Notes: generated from the sequence alone by a model not told the origin. A stretch of 64,000 nt of DNA from Njordibacter sp905182035 (GCF_047730075.1 NZ_CP159831.1:930001-994000), one strand, 5' to 3'; positions 27,444 to 37,288 are shown, counted from the first letter of the stretch. Numbers and translations are program-made.

Positions 27444-28553
27444 ATGAAAATTATCAGCATAGAAACTTTTACCAACGAATACATGGGTTTGCTGCGTTTG
27501 CGCACGGACACGGGTGAAGAAGGTTGGGGCCAAACGTGCACCTATAATTCAGACATTACTGCCCAAGTGGTGCACAGGCAAGTGGCACCGCACGTATTGG
27601 GTTTAGATGCTAATGACATTGGCGGGTTAAATCAGCTCGTGTTGGAGAGAGAACACAAGTTCCCTGGCAGCTATTTGTACCGCGCTTTATGTGGTTTAGA
27701 TACTGCACTGTGGGATATACATGCCAAGCGTGAGGGTAAAAGTGTATGCCAATTATTGGGTGGCACTGCAAAGTCGGTACCTGTTTACGCCTCCAGCATG
27801 CAGCGTGAAATCACACCAGAAGCAGAAGCAGAACGCTTTTTGGCGCTTAAAGAAGAGTTTGGCTATAAGTCTTTTAAGTTTCGGGTAGGTCAGGAATGCG
27901 GCCATGATATCGATCAATGGCCGGGGCGCACGGAGGCAATTGTGAAGCGCGTTCGAGAGCAGCTAGGCGATGATGTGACTCTGTTGGTTGACGCCAACAG
28001 TGCATACACACCAGCAAAGGCCATTGAAGTGGGGCGCATGTTGCAAGACTATGGGGTTAGTCACTTTGAAGAGCCATGCCCCTATTGGCAGCCCGATTGG
28101 ACGAGACAAGTTACAGACGCCCTGGATATTGATGTGACTGGAGGTGAGCAGGACAACGATATGCGTATCTGGCAGCATATGGTAGACACTAATGTAGTGG
28201 ATATTGTGCAACCAGACGTGTGTTATATGGGTGGTGTTACGCGCACCTTAGAAGTGGCATCCATAGCCCAAAAAGCCAATATTCCGGTCACTGTCCACTG
28301 TGCTAACTTGTCTTTAGTCACCTTGTTCTCGGCTCACATTATGGGGGCGATTCCTAACGCAGGTAAGTACCTTGAGTTTTCTATAGAGGGGTTAGATTAC
28401 TACCCATGGCAAGCTAATATTTTTAAGCCTAATTTTGATATTCAAAACGGTGAACTCATGATGGCCCATAAGCCAGGTTGGGGCATTGAGTTGGACTCAG
28501 AATGGCTGGCGCTTTCAGATCATAAAGTCAGCTATTTTGGTGACTGGCTTTAG
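27444..28553 (+). CDS. Mandelate racemase/muconate lactonizing enzyme family protein
   Basis: Enolase-superfamily enzyme of 369 residues. The N-terminal capping domain is followed by a barrel with FKFRVG (base on the second strand), the metal ligands VDANSAYTP, FEEPCPYW and GGEQDND, and DIVQPDVCYMGG and VTVHCANLS on later strands. Such enzymes abstract a proton next to a carboxylate, acting as sugar-acid dehydratases, racemases or cycloisomerases. An AGG-TATAA ribosome binding site precedes it six bases after the GMC stop. Last in the operon, it probably acts on the acid product. Confidence 0.9.
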   Translation: MKIISIETFTNEYMGLLRLRTDTGEEGWGQTCTYNSDITAQVVHRQVAPHVLGLDANDIGGLNQLVLEREHKFPGSYLYRALCGLDTALWDIHAKREGKSVCQLLGGTAKSVPVYASSMQREITPEAEAERFLALKEEFGYKSFKFRVGQECGHDIDQWPGRTEAIVKRVREQLGDDVTLLVDANSAYTPAKAIEVGRMLQDYGVSHFEEPCPYWQPDWTRQVTDALDIDVTGGEQDNDMRIWQHMVDTNVVDIVQPDVCYMGGVTRTLEVASIAQKANIPVTVHCANLSLVTLFSAHIMGAIPNAGKYLEFSIEGLDYYPWQANIFKPNFDIQNGELMMAHKPGWGIELDSEWLALSDHKVSYFGDWL

Positions 28554-28605
28554 GCTACGCGGATTATTAGAAGCACTTTATATGAGCGCAGTGAACGGTT
28601 CAAAG

Positions 28606-29526
28606 TTAGATATCGAACAATTTAACCACTCCAATACCGCGTTCTCCTGAACCACTATAAAATAAGTAAACTTGTTCATCAAAGTCTTCAAATACACACG
28701 GATCTCGCAACTCTCTAACCCTTGTTTCAGCAGCACCTATAACTGATTTTGAAAGAGGTAGGTTGCCACCTTCCCACGCTAATTTTGGTTCAATTATTGT
28801 GTTGATCAAACTGACTTTCCAATCTTTCCAATCACTTACAATATCTATTTTTGTGTGTAATATTTTTTCTGGTTTATCACCAATATTGCTAAAAAATATA
28901 TGTAATACACTATCTCGAAGGAAAACTTCACTGTGCCTACAGCTTGGCAAGTTTATGTTTTTATTATCAAATGGAAGTATTAGTGGGCCTTTTTCAAATG
29001 GAGAACACCAGTCCTTTGACCGCCATATTTCACCCCCCCAACAAATCGCATATATCCAATTATTGTACTCAAAAGCCCTAAAGTAAGGTGGCCCAAGAAT
29101 AGCTTCCTTCACAGAAAAAGATATACCATCTTTGGATACAGCAACCCTGGTAACTTGATCACCATTTTCTAGTTGGCCATGAAAATACATCCAAAAACAT
29201 TTTTTTTCGTGATCAATGTGAACATCTGGGGAAGCTATATGAGCGTATAGAGACTTGTCTGAAGGATCTTCCGTAATGAATAAACTGTCACCTAATTCTA
29301 ATGCACCTAATGAATAAATTTCCCAAGGGCCTGTTATGGAATCAGAGGATGCTAATCTAATATAAGAACCTTTATGGTCAGAGAAATATAGGTGGTACGC
29401 TCCTAATTCTTTTTTCGCCCATTTTGGCATTTGAATTATCGAAGGACCATTTATGTTATCCCCCATTCTTTTATCCATATGGGGAAAAATAATTGGTTTT
29501 GCAAAGAAGCGTTCTACCTTTACCAT
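28606..29526 (-). CDS. Five-bladed beta-propeller protein, GH43/GH32-like
   Basis: The 306-residue product looks like a glycoside hydrolase of the GH43/GH32/GH68-type propeller. Propeller-like repeats include PHMDKRMGDNINGPSI, YHLYFSDHKGSYIRLASSD, GDSLFITEDPSDKSLYAHIASPDV and RELRDPCVFEDFDEQVYLFYSG, the last resembling the usual (R)DP-x-(V/I)-F blade motif. There is no signal peptide, so it may act on an oligosaccharide or sugar derivative after import, or be non-enzymatic. It stands alone, convergent with the four-gene operon, and is more AT-rich than its neighbours. Family assignment is moderate; catalytic residues were not verified. Confidence 0.6.
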   Translation of the reverse strand: MVKVERFFAKPIIFPHMDKRMGDNINGPSIIQMPKWAKKELGAYHLYFSDHKGSYIRLASSDSITGPWEIYSLGALELGDSLFITEDPSDKSLYAHIASPDVHIDHEKKCFWMYFHGQLENGDQVTRVAVSKDGISFSVKEAILGPPYFRAFEYNNWIYAICWGGEIWRSKDWCSPFEKGPLILPFDNKNINLPSCRHSEVFLRDSVLHIFFSNIGDKPEKILHTKIDIVSDWKDWKVSLINTIIEPKLAWEGGNLPLSKSVIGAAETRVRELRDPCVFEDFDEQVYLFYSGSGERGIGVVKLFDI

Positions 29527-29989
29527 TCGTTCATCTTACAGATAATATTCTGGTTTAAAAGAAATAATTAACGCACTAACTGCTATTGGTGGTGATGCTT
29601 ATGGGATTATGCAGCGTTGGTTCGAAGGTGCGGAGCTGGACTAAAAAGACTAAAAGATAATTGGAATAGCCCTATAATGGTTAATGCAGAAGTTCATTTG
29701 GTTGAGACATTGGTCGCTGAAAGGCTGTACCTGCTATGAACATTGTGTGACGCTACACTTTAACTGTTAAATCATAACCCATTAAAGTCATCATCACACT
29801 TCCTTGTATCTGGAAAAATAGCGAGATCTTCATAACTTTATCTGAACCCCGAAATCATCTCAGCGCATGTATTTAACTACGTTAATGGGGTCTCAAAGCT
29901 TTTAAGGGCAGTCCTAAAGGAACCTCTTTTGTGTGTATCGTTTATATTTTTCAGGCTGCCTGAGGTTTTGTGTAGATAAAGAAATACAA
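29527..29989. other. Intergenic region with a short relic reading frame
   Basis: The gap separates the propeller gene from the TPR gene. A frame at 29546-29644 reads YSGLKEIINALTAIGGDAYG and ends IMQRWFEGAELD then a stop; it has no start or ribosome-binding site and looks like the tail of a lost gene that I cannot identify. The remaining sequence shows no open frame or strong hairpin. Confidence 0.4.
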
Positions 29990-31858
29990 TTAATTGATAA
30001 AATCAAATGTATCTAGCCTAGCTCTTGCTTGGTCATAAATTCCCTGATGGGTTACAGGGTTTTGGTTTATTAAATTTGCACTTGGATCCCCAATACCCCT
30101 TGCATAATCGACCCACTTTTCAATTATAAGAACATCGCTGAGATTCAATCCAGAAAGGCTTGGGCTTCTATTTTTATTCGCGTGTATAGGTTTTTTTCTA
30201 TCATGGGCTTCTTCTATAGCCCTCCACTCTTCATTGTAGTTCATTAATTGAGGGCCGGAGTTATTGATTGCTTTATAATTAGGGAAGGAAAGTGGATATT
30301 CCGAACAACCTCTTTTTACCTTAGAAGACAGCCCTGATCTAATACTTCGTTTGAGCACTGTGTCAAGATACTCCGAGATTTGGTTAGCTTGTTTTAGTTC
30401 AGTGCAGTAGATGAGGCCTTTATAAAATCCAGGAATATTAGGTCTTAACTCAACCATACACTTTCGAGTGTTATTTTCATTAAGCTCTAGCTGATTAAAA
30501 ACCAGAAATAATTTTATTAGCTCAGTTACAGATCTAGGTTCAACTTGAACTTTGTAGCAACTAAAACATAACTCAGGGATAATATCGTGTGTATCAAAGA
30601 TCGAGATGTGTCTCTTACAATTCATGTCGACTGAATTTCTTCGGTATGTTTGGTCTAATTTAGTTGTAATTTCTAAGCCATAACTACCTATGTAACGTCG
30701 GGATTTGGAAAATAAGTCAACAATTTGATCATCACAAATAACGTTTGAAGTGATGTCTTTTATGTCAATTTTTCGAATCGCCTCATTAACCAGAACTACC
30801 GGGTTCAGAGTTTCTTTTTTGGGTACATAGGTGGTCAGTAAACTAAGCAGATTTGATGTCGCCGCAGCGTAACCAGCGTTAATCTTTAAAGCCTTGCTGT
30901 AGCTGTCTATAGCTGCCTCTGGATTACCTTTATTACCCAGGGTAATACCCATATTGTAATAAGCCTCAGCATAATTAGGCTGAATCAACACAGCTTTTTT
31001 GTAGCTGTCTACAGCTACCTCCAAATCACCCTTATCATTCAAGGCAATACCCATATTATTATAGGCTTCAGCATAATCAGGATTTATCTTTAGAGCCTGC
31101 TCGTAGCTTTCTATAGCTATCCCTGGCTCACCCTGAGCATTCAGAGCATTACCCATATTATTATGGGCCTCAGCAAAACTAGGCTTAATTTTTAGCGCCT
31201 GTTTGTAGCGACCTACAGCTGCCTCTAAATCACCCTTACCCATCAGGGCGTTGCCAATATTATTATAGGCCTCAGCATTGCCAGGTTTAATCTTGAGAGC
31301 CTGTTTAAAGCAGTCTATAGCTGCATCAAATTGTTTTAGTTCTGCATTAGAAGCCCCAGCAATATTGTAGAGGACAACTGAGTTTGGAAATTTCTCTAGC
31401 ATCTTAGCGGCATGAGACAAAGCTTGCTGCAGTTGTCTTTGGGTGAAGAGGTTGATGATAGGCTGCAACTGGTCTGAGGGAGGATCTTGTGGATTAGCAC
31501 TTGACTCAGAAAGCTGTTTCTCTAACTGATCAAAAGCCTCACCTTTAGCACCCTTATCCTTTGCCTGATTAAATGCAACTTGCGCATCAGCTATTCGGCC
31601 TAGCTTTATTAAAGCATCAATGTGGCTTAGCCAAAATTGACCTATTCTGGGATTAGCCTCTAAGGCTGTTTTGAAGAACTGCAGTGCCTCTTGAATTTTA
31701 CCCACATCAATAGATAGCACACCCATGTTATGATTAGCGTCAGGGTGCTTGGGCTGTGCCTTTAGGATAAAAGCATAGAGCCTATCCGCTTCTTGAAGCT
31801 GGCCAGCTTTATGCGCTTCAACACCCATCTTCAAGGCTTCGTCTAATGTCATTTTCAC
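29990..31858 (-). CDS. TPR-repeat protein with an uncharacterised C-terminal domain
   Basis: The 622-residue product starts with tetratricopeptide repeats (about residues 5-140 and 155-350). The best unit is AEAYNNMGIALNDKGDLE followed by VAVDSYKKAVLIQPNY, repeated about five times, so protein-protein binding is expected. Residues 360-622 form a separate domain with segments such as IFDTHDIIPELCFSCYKVQVE, RKCMVELRPNIPGFYKGL and NEEWRAIEEAHDR. I do not recognise it; it has several cysteines that could bind metal. Start is GTG (31858) or ATG two codons later. No signal peptide. Alone in its transcription unit. Confidence 0.75.
   Translation of the reverse strand: MKMTLDEALKMGVEAHKAGQLQEADRLYAFILKAQPKHPDANHNMGVLSIDVGKIQEALQFFKTALEANPRIGQFWLSHIDALIKLGRIADAQVAFNQAKDKGAKGEAFDQLEKQLSESSANPQDPPSDQLQPIINLFTQRQLQQALSHAAKMLEKFPNSVVLYNIAGASNAELKQFDAAIDCFKQALKIKPGNAEAYNNIGNALMGKGDLEAAVGRYKQALKIKPSFAEAHNNMGNALNAQGEPGIAIESYEQALKINPDYAEAYNNMGIALNDKGDLEVAVDSYKKAVLIQPNYAEAYYNMGITLGNKGNPEAAIDSYSKALKINAGYAAATSNLLSLLTTYVPKKETLNPVVLVNEAIRKIDIKDITSNVICDDQIVDLFSKSRRYIGSYGLEITTKLDQTYRRNSVDMNCKRHISIFDTHDIIPELCFSCYKVQVEPRSVTELIKLFLVFNQLELNENNTRKCMVELRPNIPGFYKGLIYCTELKQANQISEYLDTVLKRSIRSGLSSKVKRGCSEYPLSFPNYKAINNSGPQLMNYNEEWRAIEEAHDRKKPIHANKNRSPSLSGLNLSDVLIIEKWVDYARGIGDPSANLINQNPVTHQGIYDQARARLDTFDFIN
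30823..31290. repeat. Tandem 102-base repeats encoding TPR units
   Basis: The DNA here repeats with a 102-base period, because the TPR units of the 29990-31858 gene are nearly identical at the nucleotide level. The similarity suggests recent duplication or gene conversion and could allow change in repeat number. Confidence 0.7.
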
Positions 31859-31998
31859 AAATCAGTCCGTGATGTATTCATTTGTGTGAGACTATCATAT
31901 GAAACACATATATTTGAATATCTTTAATATATTAGCTGAAGTATAAGCCCATCTTGAAAATGGTTGAGACCTTGTACGACACAAGTAGTAAGGCTTCT

Positions 31999-33435
31999 CT
32001 AGTTTCTCACCGGGGTGCAGTCGAACTCGTCTGAATTAAGAATCGCTTCCACACCACCCAGTCTTTCAATGGCTTCAGCCTGATCTGCAAACGCCTGTTT
32101 ATTTTCTGTTTCTGGGTCTACTAATTCGAGCAATCTTTGATGGCACTCAGTCAGTACCTGCTGATGCTCTGCAGACTCAGCGAGGTTTACTAATTCATCC
32201 TTATCGTCGACAATATGGTAAAGCTCTGACGGGTATCCTGGGTAGTAATTGTATTTCCACTCACCTGTACGTAGCATAAACATACCCGTTGGGGATCCGC
32301 CATCATGATATTCAGAAAGAACATCGCGGTCGAGGTGATCACTGTTTGCAATGGTTTGCAATGCGATACCAGGGCGCTCCTTGCTGTCATGGCTAGCGCC
32401 AGTGGCTTCAAGAATCGTCGGGTAAATATCTATCAGTGAACTCAGGGTGGTCACCGTTTTTTGCTTGGGAATGCCCGGCCCAGCGATGATCATGGGGATT
32501 GAAGACGATTCATCATACATAGTCATTTTGGTCCAGAGACCTCTATCCCCGTTGTGGTCACCATGATCACTAGTATAAATAATTAAGGTGTTTCCAGCCT
32601 GACCTGAAGCTTCCAATGCTGTAAGTACCTGACCAACTTGGTAATCAAGAAAACTGCATAATCCGTAATATGAAGCACGAGCTACTTTTTTTGTTTCTGG
32701 GGTGAAATGTTTTTCAAAGTCGAAGTTTCTCCTCACTGCCTGCAATACTGGATGTGATGGGCGTTCGTCATCACTTAAAAAACGAGGCTGGTCCATTTGT
32801 TCCAATGGATATAGGTCATAAAATTCTTGAGGGCATGTCAGTGGATAATGGGGGCGGAGCCAGGAAACGAATAGTGTCCAGGGTTTATCTAAGCCTTGAT
32901 TTTCCTTGTTCTGTAACCAATCACAAGCATTACGGGTAACGCCTAGATCATATTGAGTGTACTGATCATCACCAGGACCGATTTCTTTGGCGTAGGATGA
33001 ACAATCGAGTACGCCTTCGTGGTCGCGTAACAAGCCTTTCGTCCAACCAACACCATTGCGGATATACATAGGCAAAATTTCTTCATCAAAACCATTTTCG
33101 AATTCATTTCCACGATAGTGAAGTTTACCAATAGAGTCTACTCGGTGGCCCTGTGATTGAAGTTGATGTCCCCAACTTTTGGGCTCGCCTTGATAAGCTT
33201 GGGCATTAGACCAGCAGCGTGTTTTATGAACATACTCTCCGCTTGCCATTGAAGCCCGTGCAGGTACACAGATGGGCGATGTGGTGTAGGCATTTAAAAA
33301 CCGTGTTCCCTGTTGAGCCAGTCGATCGAGGTTTGGTGTCTGCACCAATGGATGGCCATCACAACTGAGGGCGTCGCGTCGGTGTTCATCACTAAACAAA
33401 AATAATACATTTAGCTTGCTCATAGATCTTTTCAT
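31999..33435 (-). CDS. Sulfatase (formylglycine-dependent)
   Basis: Type I sulfatase of 478 residues. The sulfatase signature C-x-P-x-R is present as SPICVPARASMASG around residue 56, whose cysteine would be converted to formylglycine. Metal ligands lie in LFLFSDEHRRDALS near the N-terminus and TSDHGDHNGDRGLW. There is no signal peptide, so it probably acts in the cytoplasm. The overall form resembles choline-sulfatase and related alkylsulfatases, but the substrate is not fixed by sequence. Start is ATG 33435; a second ATG lies at 33423. No gene for a formylglycine-generating enzyme is seen in the window. Confidence 0.9.
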   Translation of the reverse strand: MKRSMSKLNVLFLFSDEHRRDALSCDGHPLVQTPNLDRLAQQGTRFLNAYTTSPICVPARASMASGEYVHKTRCWSNAQAYQGEPKSWGHQLQSQGHRVDSIGKLHYRGNEFENGFDEEILPMYIRNGVGWTKGLLRDHEGVLDCSSYAKEIGPGDDQYTQYDLGVTRNACDWLQNKENQGLDKPWTLFVSWLRPHYPLTCPQEFYDLYPLEQMDQPRFLSDDERPSHPVLQAVRRNFDFEKHFTPETKKVARASYYGLCSFLDYQVGQVLTALEASGQAGNTLIIYTSDHGDHNGDRGLWTKMTMYDESSSIPMIIAGPGIPKQKTVTTLSSLIDIYPTILEATGASHDSKERPGIALQTIANSDHLDRDVLSEYHDGGSPTGMFMLRTGEWKYNYYPGYPSELYHIVDDKDELVNLAESAEHQQVLTECHQRLLELVDPETENKQAFADQAEAIERLGGVEAILNSDEFDCTPVRN

Positions 33436-33775
33436 TGGTTGATTTAATTAGGCCGAATAAGACATCTTATCTAATTTTAAGAATGTCCTCCAGCACGCTA
33501 AGATCAACCAATTACCTAATTATTGTCCAGGCATATCAGCCAAGAATGCCCTGGCAATAATCCAGCCAAAAATGACATATAGCGCACTTTGCCGATAAAG
33601 GTTGTTACTATATTAACGCCCACTATTTCAATTGCGAGACGCCAGCGTGGCAGTGTTAGTGAGCCAGACACTAAGCACAACTGACCCGTCAGGGTGTAAG
33701 ACATAATAGTTATAGTATGGCCTAGCGGGTTGATAAATCAAGCGATGCTGTCTTGTAAGGCCGTGCAGCCTAAGT
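33436..33775. other. Intergenic region, no confident gene
   Basis: This gap separates the sulfatase from the peptide ABC ATPase, both on the minus strand. A 62-residue minus-strand frame at 33516-33704 has one hydrophobic stretch, but no recognisable homology and no good ribosome binding site, so I do not call it. Confidence 0.35.
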
Positions 33776-35392
33776 TCAGGCACCTGCCGCCACGCGCTGC
33801 GCTTGTAACTGAGTCAACCAGTCTGGATCCATCTCAGGTACAGACGACAGTAGCAGCTCGGTGTATTCAGGATAGGGTGCGGTAAATATTTCTTCCTTAC
33901 CTCCTTGTTCCACCACTTTGCCTTGAAACATGACCACAACTTGGTCGGCTATGGCTCGCACGGTAGCAATATCGTGGGTAATAAAAATATAGGTAATGCC
34001 GAGTTCTTTTTGTAAGCGCAACAGGAGTTTGAGAATACCTTCTTGCACAATTTGATCTAAGGCTGACGTGACCTCATCACAAATAATCAGTTCAGGCTCT
34101 GCAGCTAAGGCGCGAGCAATACAGATACGCTGTTTTTGGCCGCCTGACAATTCATCTGGGTAGCGATCTAAAAAGCTCTCATCCAATTCAATCAGTTGTA
34201 ATAACTGCATGATCCTTTGGTCTTGAGCCTGGCCGGTTAAACCCAAATAAAAATTCAACGGCCTGCCAATAATATCTCTAACTGTGTGGCGAGGATTCAT
34301 GGCAGTATCAGCCATTTGATAAATCATTTGAATCGATTGTAATTGTTGTTTGGAGCGATTTTTTAAGGCTGCAGGTAAGCTTTCACCGTTAAATATAATC
34401 TGACCTTCCAATTGAGGTAATAAACCAGTAATGACTCGCGCAGCAGTAGACTTACCCGAACCTGACTCACCTACAACAGCTATAGTTTGCCCCCGGGGGA
34501 CTTTGATGCTGATGTCATTGAGTACCTTAACGCTCTTGCCATAGCTGGCATGTACTTGGTTGATTTCAAGAATGGTATCAATGGCGGGCTGTGGTGTTTT
34601 TGCTAGAGAGCGCACAGCCCACAGTGATCGTGTATAGGCTGCTTTAGGGTTGGATATCATTTCCCTTGTGGGTGCATCTTCAACCGTCTCTCCATAGCGA
34701 AGCACTTTAATCTCGTCTGCCATTTGTGCAACCACAGCTAAATCATGGGTAATATAAATGGCTGCTGTGTTGTACTTTTCTACAATAGTGCGCATAGCGG
34801 TAAGCACTTCCACTTGAGTGGTAACGTCTAACGCTGTAGTTGGCTCGTCAAAGATGATTAGATCAGGCCTTGTTGACATAGCCATGGCGGTCATAACTCT
34901 TTGTAATTGGCCACCTGAGACTTGATGAGGGTAACGTTGGCCAATATTCTCAGGGTCTGGAAGTTGCAGATCTCTATAGAGTTCAATAGCATCTTTCTTA
35001 GCGGTCTCAGTATCTGCGATGCCATAGGCTACGGTGGATTCTATAGTTTGGTTAATCAGGCGGTGGGCTGGGTTAAACGAAGCTGCAGCTGACTGGGCCA
35101 CATAAGCAATGCGTGAACCATGCAAGTTTCTAAGGTCTGCATCGTTGAGGTTTAATAGATCCATGCCATCAAACTCTATGCTACCTCCCACAAACTTGCA
35201 GCCAGGACGGACAAAACCCATGGCTGCTAAGCCAAGGGTAGACTTGCCAGCGCCAGACTCCCCAATGAAGCCAAGTATCTCACCCCGTTTTAAGGTCACG
35301 TCGACGCCTTTAATAATGTGATGCCAGCGGTCATCACTGTAGCCGTCAATGCGCACATCACGCATCGTGAGTAAAGCGTCTTTAGTGCTCAT
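33776..35392 (-). CDS. Peptide/opine-type ABC transporter, fused double ATP-binding protein (DppD-DppF)
   Basis: Cytoplasmic ATPase of 538 residues in which the two ATPases of a Dpp/Opp importer are fused. Half 1: Walker A GESGAGKST, signature VSGGQLQRVMTAMAMS, Walker B LIIFDEPTTALDV. Half 2: Walker A GESGSGKST, signature LSGGQKQRICIARALA, Walker B LIICDEVTSALDQ. I chose ATG at 35392 rather than the GTG at 35404; it overlaps the permease stop by 11 bases. With the two permeases and the binding protein at 37612 it forms a complete importer. The substrate may be a peptide or another small polar compound. Confidence 0.94.
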   Translation of the reverse strand: MSTKDALLTMRDVRIDGYSDDRWHHIIKGVDVTLKRGEILGFIGESGAGKSTLGLAAMGFVRPGCKFVGGSIEFDGMDLLNLNDADLRNLHGSRIAYVAQSAAASFNPAHRLINQTIESTVAYGIADTETAKKDAIELYRDLQLPDPENIGQRYPHQVSGGQLQRVMTAMAMSTRPDLIIFDEPTTALDVTTQVEVLTAMRTIVEKYNTAAIYITHDLAVVAQMADEIKVLRYGETVEDAPTREMISNPKAAYTRSLWAVRSLAKTPQPAIDTILEINQVHASYGKSVKVLNDISIKVPRGQTIAVVGESGSGKSTAARVITGLLPQLEGQIIFNGESLPAALKNRSKQQLQSIQMIYQMADTAMNPRHTVRDIIGRPLNFYLGLTGQAQDQRIMQLLQLIELDESFLDRYPDELSGGQKQRICIARALAAEPELIICDEVTSALDQIVQEGILKLLLRLQKELGITYIFITHDIATVRAIADQVVVMFQGKVVEQGGKEEIFTAPYPEYTELLLSSVPEMDPDWLTQLQAQRVAAGA

Positions 35393-36311
35393 CGCGAAGT
35401 CCACTTGTTTGATGTAAAAACCAATCCACTACAAAGTTCACTGCAACTGTCAATAAGGCGATAGCGGCAGCAGGAATCATAGGCGTTAATGCTGCAGTTA
35501 AATCGTATTCCGCAAATTGAATGAGGCCTGCATTCTCTCTCACCATGGAACCCCAGTCTGCCGTAGGGGGTTGGATGCCCACACCTAAAAATGACAGTGC
35601 AGCAATTGTCAAAAATACGAAACAAAAACGCAGACCAAACTCGGCAACTAAAGGTGGCATAATGTTGGGTAAAATTTCTCGACGCATTATCCACATTAAG
35701 CCTTCACCACGCAGTTTGGCAGCTTCTACATAGTCCATGACCACCACATTTAAGGCCACAGCGCGGGTTAGACGAAATACTCGAGTGGCATCTAAAACGG
35801 CGATGATGAAAATTAAGTTGGTGGCGCTAGAGCCAAAAATTGAAAGTAACATGAGGGCAAAAATAAGGCTTGGAATCGCCATGAGTACATCAACAAAACG
35901 GCTTAATGCTTGGTCTAACCAATTACGGCTAATAGCCGCAATAAGGCCTAAGCTGCCGCCAATTAAAAACGCTAACAGGGTGGTGGCCACAGCAATACCG
36001 ATAGTATTACGTGCACCATAGATGAGCCGGCTGAATACGTCGCGGCCCAAGGCATCGGTGCCTAAACGAAACTCATCGCTCCAGGGTGCATAAGCCATCG
36101 GAAAGACTTGCGCTTGACCATGGGGCGCCAACAATGGGGCAAACAAAGCCACTGTTAGATATACGCTAATTACAATCATGCCAAACCAGGCGGTAGGTGG
36201 CGCTGTTTTAAGAGTACGCCAAATATTTTCTAAGAAGCTTCTTCTGGTTTTTACTTGGGTGACTTCATGAGCCGCAGAATAGCCACCTTTGGGTGTGGTT
36301 GGTGTATTCAT
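35382..36311 (-). CDS. Dipeptide/oligopeptide-type ABC transporter permease, DppC type
   Basis: Inner-membrane permease, 309 residues, with an N-terminal tail of about 40 residues and six membrane segments. The DppC-type FRLGTDALGRDVFSRLIYGARNT motif and the inner-loop EAA motif (DYVEAAKLRGEG) contacting the ATPase are clear. It partners the DppB-type permease at 36308; the two genes overlap by four bases (ATGA). The ATPase follows with an 11-base overlap. Confidence 0.93.
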   Translation of the reverse strand: MNTPTTPKGGYSAAHEVTQVKTRRSFLENIWRTLKTAPPTAWFGMIVISVYLTVALFAPLLAPHGQAQVFPMAYAPWSDEFRLGTDALGRDVFSRLIYGARNTIGIAVATTLLAFLIGGSLGLIAAISRNWLDQALSRFVDVLMAIPSLIFALMLLSIFGSSATNLIFIIAVLDATRVFRLTRAVALNVVVMDYVEAAKLRGEGLMWIMRREILPNIMPPLVAEFGLRFCFVFLTIAALSFLGVGIQPPTADWGSMVRENAGLIQFAEYDLTAALTPMIPAAAIALLTVAVNFVVDWFLHQTSGLRDEH

Positions 36312-37288
36312 CGTGGATGTAACAGCCTTGGATTAGTGATAATTGAAATAACATCGGCAAATAAGTTGAGTAAAATGTAAGTGCCAGCAAAAATGAGTGC
36401 GCAGGCTTGCACTACCGGTATGTCGCGGCTTGAAACCGCGTCCACCATAAGTTGCCCCAATCCTGGATAAACAAAAACTACCTCTACGACAACCACCCCC
36501 ACTACCAAGTAGGCCAAGTTAAAGGCGATAACGTTAACAATAGGCGCCCATGCATTAGGTAATACATGGTGCAAAATCACTTTAGCTTTTGAGACACCTT
36601 TAAGTTGAGCCATTTCAACATAGGGGCTGGCTAATAAGTTAATAATGGCAGCTCGTGTCATACGCATCATGTGAGCAACGATGACCAAAGTAAGGGCTAA
36701 GGCGGGTAGTGTTGAGCGATATGTTTTTTCTAAAAAGGGCGTGCTGTCAGAAATGTTTGCTAATGAGGGAAATACTTTAAAGTAGGTAGAGAAGACTAAT
36801 ATCAAAATGTAAGCTACGAAAAATTCTGGAAAAGAGATAGTCGTCAAGGTGGTAGAGTTGACTATCCGATCATAAAGAGAATTGCGGTAGAGGGCAGCAG
36901 TGATGCCTAACGCTAAAGCTAGAGGCACTGCTACAAGTGCGGTCATGGAAGCGAGAAATAAGGTGTTCGCTAGGCGCGGTTGGATTAGCGTCCAAACGTC
37001 ACGAGACCGGTCAACACCCGATGAATTGCGGCCAGAAAATGAATTACCTAAGTCGCCACTTAACACATTCCCGACCCAGCTCAGATAACGCTCAATAGGG
37101 GGCTTATCTAGGCCCAATTCACGCCGGAATGCTTCCACAGTTTCTGGCAATGCGGCTTGTCCAAGCACGGCTTCACCAAAGTCACCAGGTAAAAATTCTA
37201 TGGCGCTAAAGATAATAATTGAGACTACAAACAAAGTGAGAAAACCCAAGCCTAAGCGTTGGATAATGGTGGTCAAAATAGGATGCAC
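36308..37288 (-). CDS. Dipeptide/oligopeptide-type ABC transporter permease, DppB type
   Basis: Inner-membrane permease of 326 residues. DppB features are the N-terminal membrane segment, the periplasmic loop before GNVLSGDLGNSFSGR, the EAA-like loop YVEMAQLKGVSKAKVILHHVLPNA and the C-terminal FVYPGLGQLMVDAVSSRDIPVVQ. It is first of three minus-strand genes and diverges from the binding protein at 37612 across 323 bases. Confidence 0.93.
   Translation of the reverse strand: MHPILTTIIQRLGLGFLTLFVVSIIIFSAIEFLPGDFGEAVLGQAALPETVEAFRRELGLDKPPIERYLSWVGNVLSGDLGNSFSGRNSSGVDRSRDVWTLIQPRLANTLFLASMTALVAVPLALALGITAALYRNSLYDRIVNSTTLTTISFPEFFVAYILILVFSTYFKVFPSLANISDSTPFLEKTYRSTLPALALTLVIVAHMMRMTRAAIINLLASPYVEMAQLKGVSKAKVILHHVLPNAWAPIVNVIAFNLAYLVVGVVVVEVVFVYPGLGQLMVDAVSSRDIPVVQACALIFAGTYILLNLFADVISIITNPRLLHPR

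Noticed and set aside
30823..31290. Regular repeats that might suggest a CRISPR array
   Set aside because: The period is 102 bases, in frame with TPR units of a protein; there are no unique spacers or cas genes.
33516..33704. Possible 62-residue membrane protein on the minus strand
   Set aside because: No ribosome binding site, no family resemblance and only one hydrophobic stretch.
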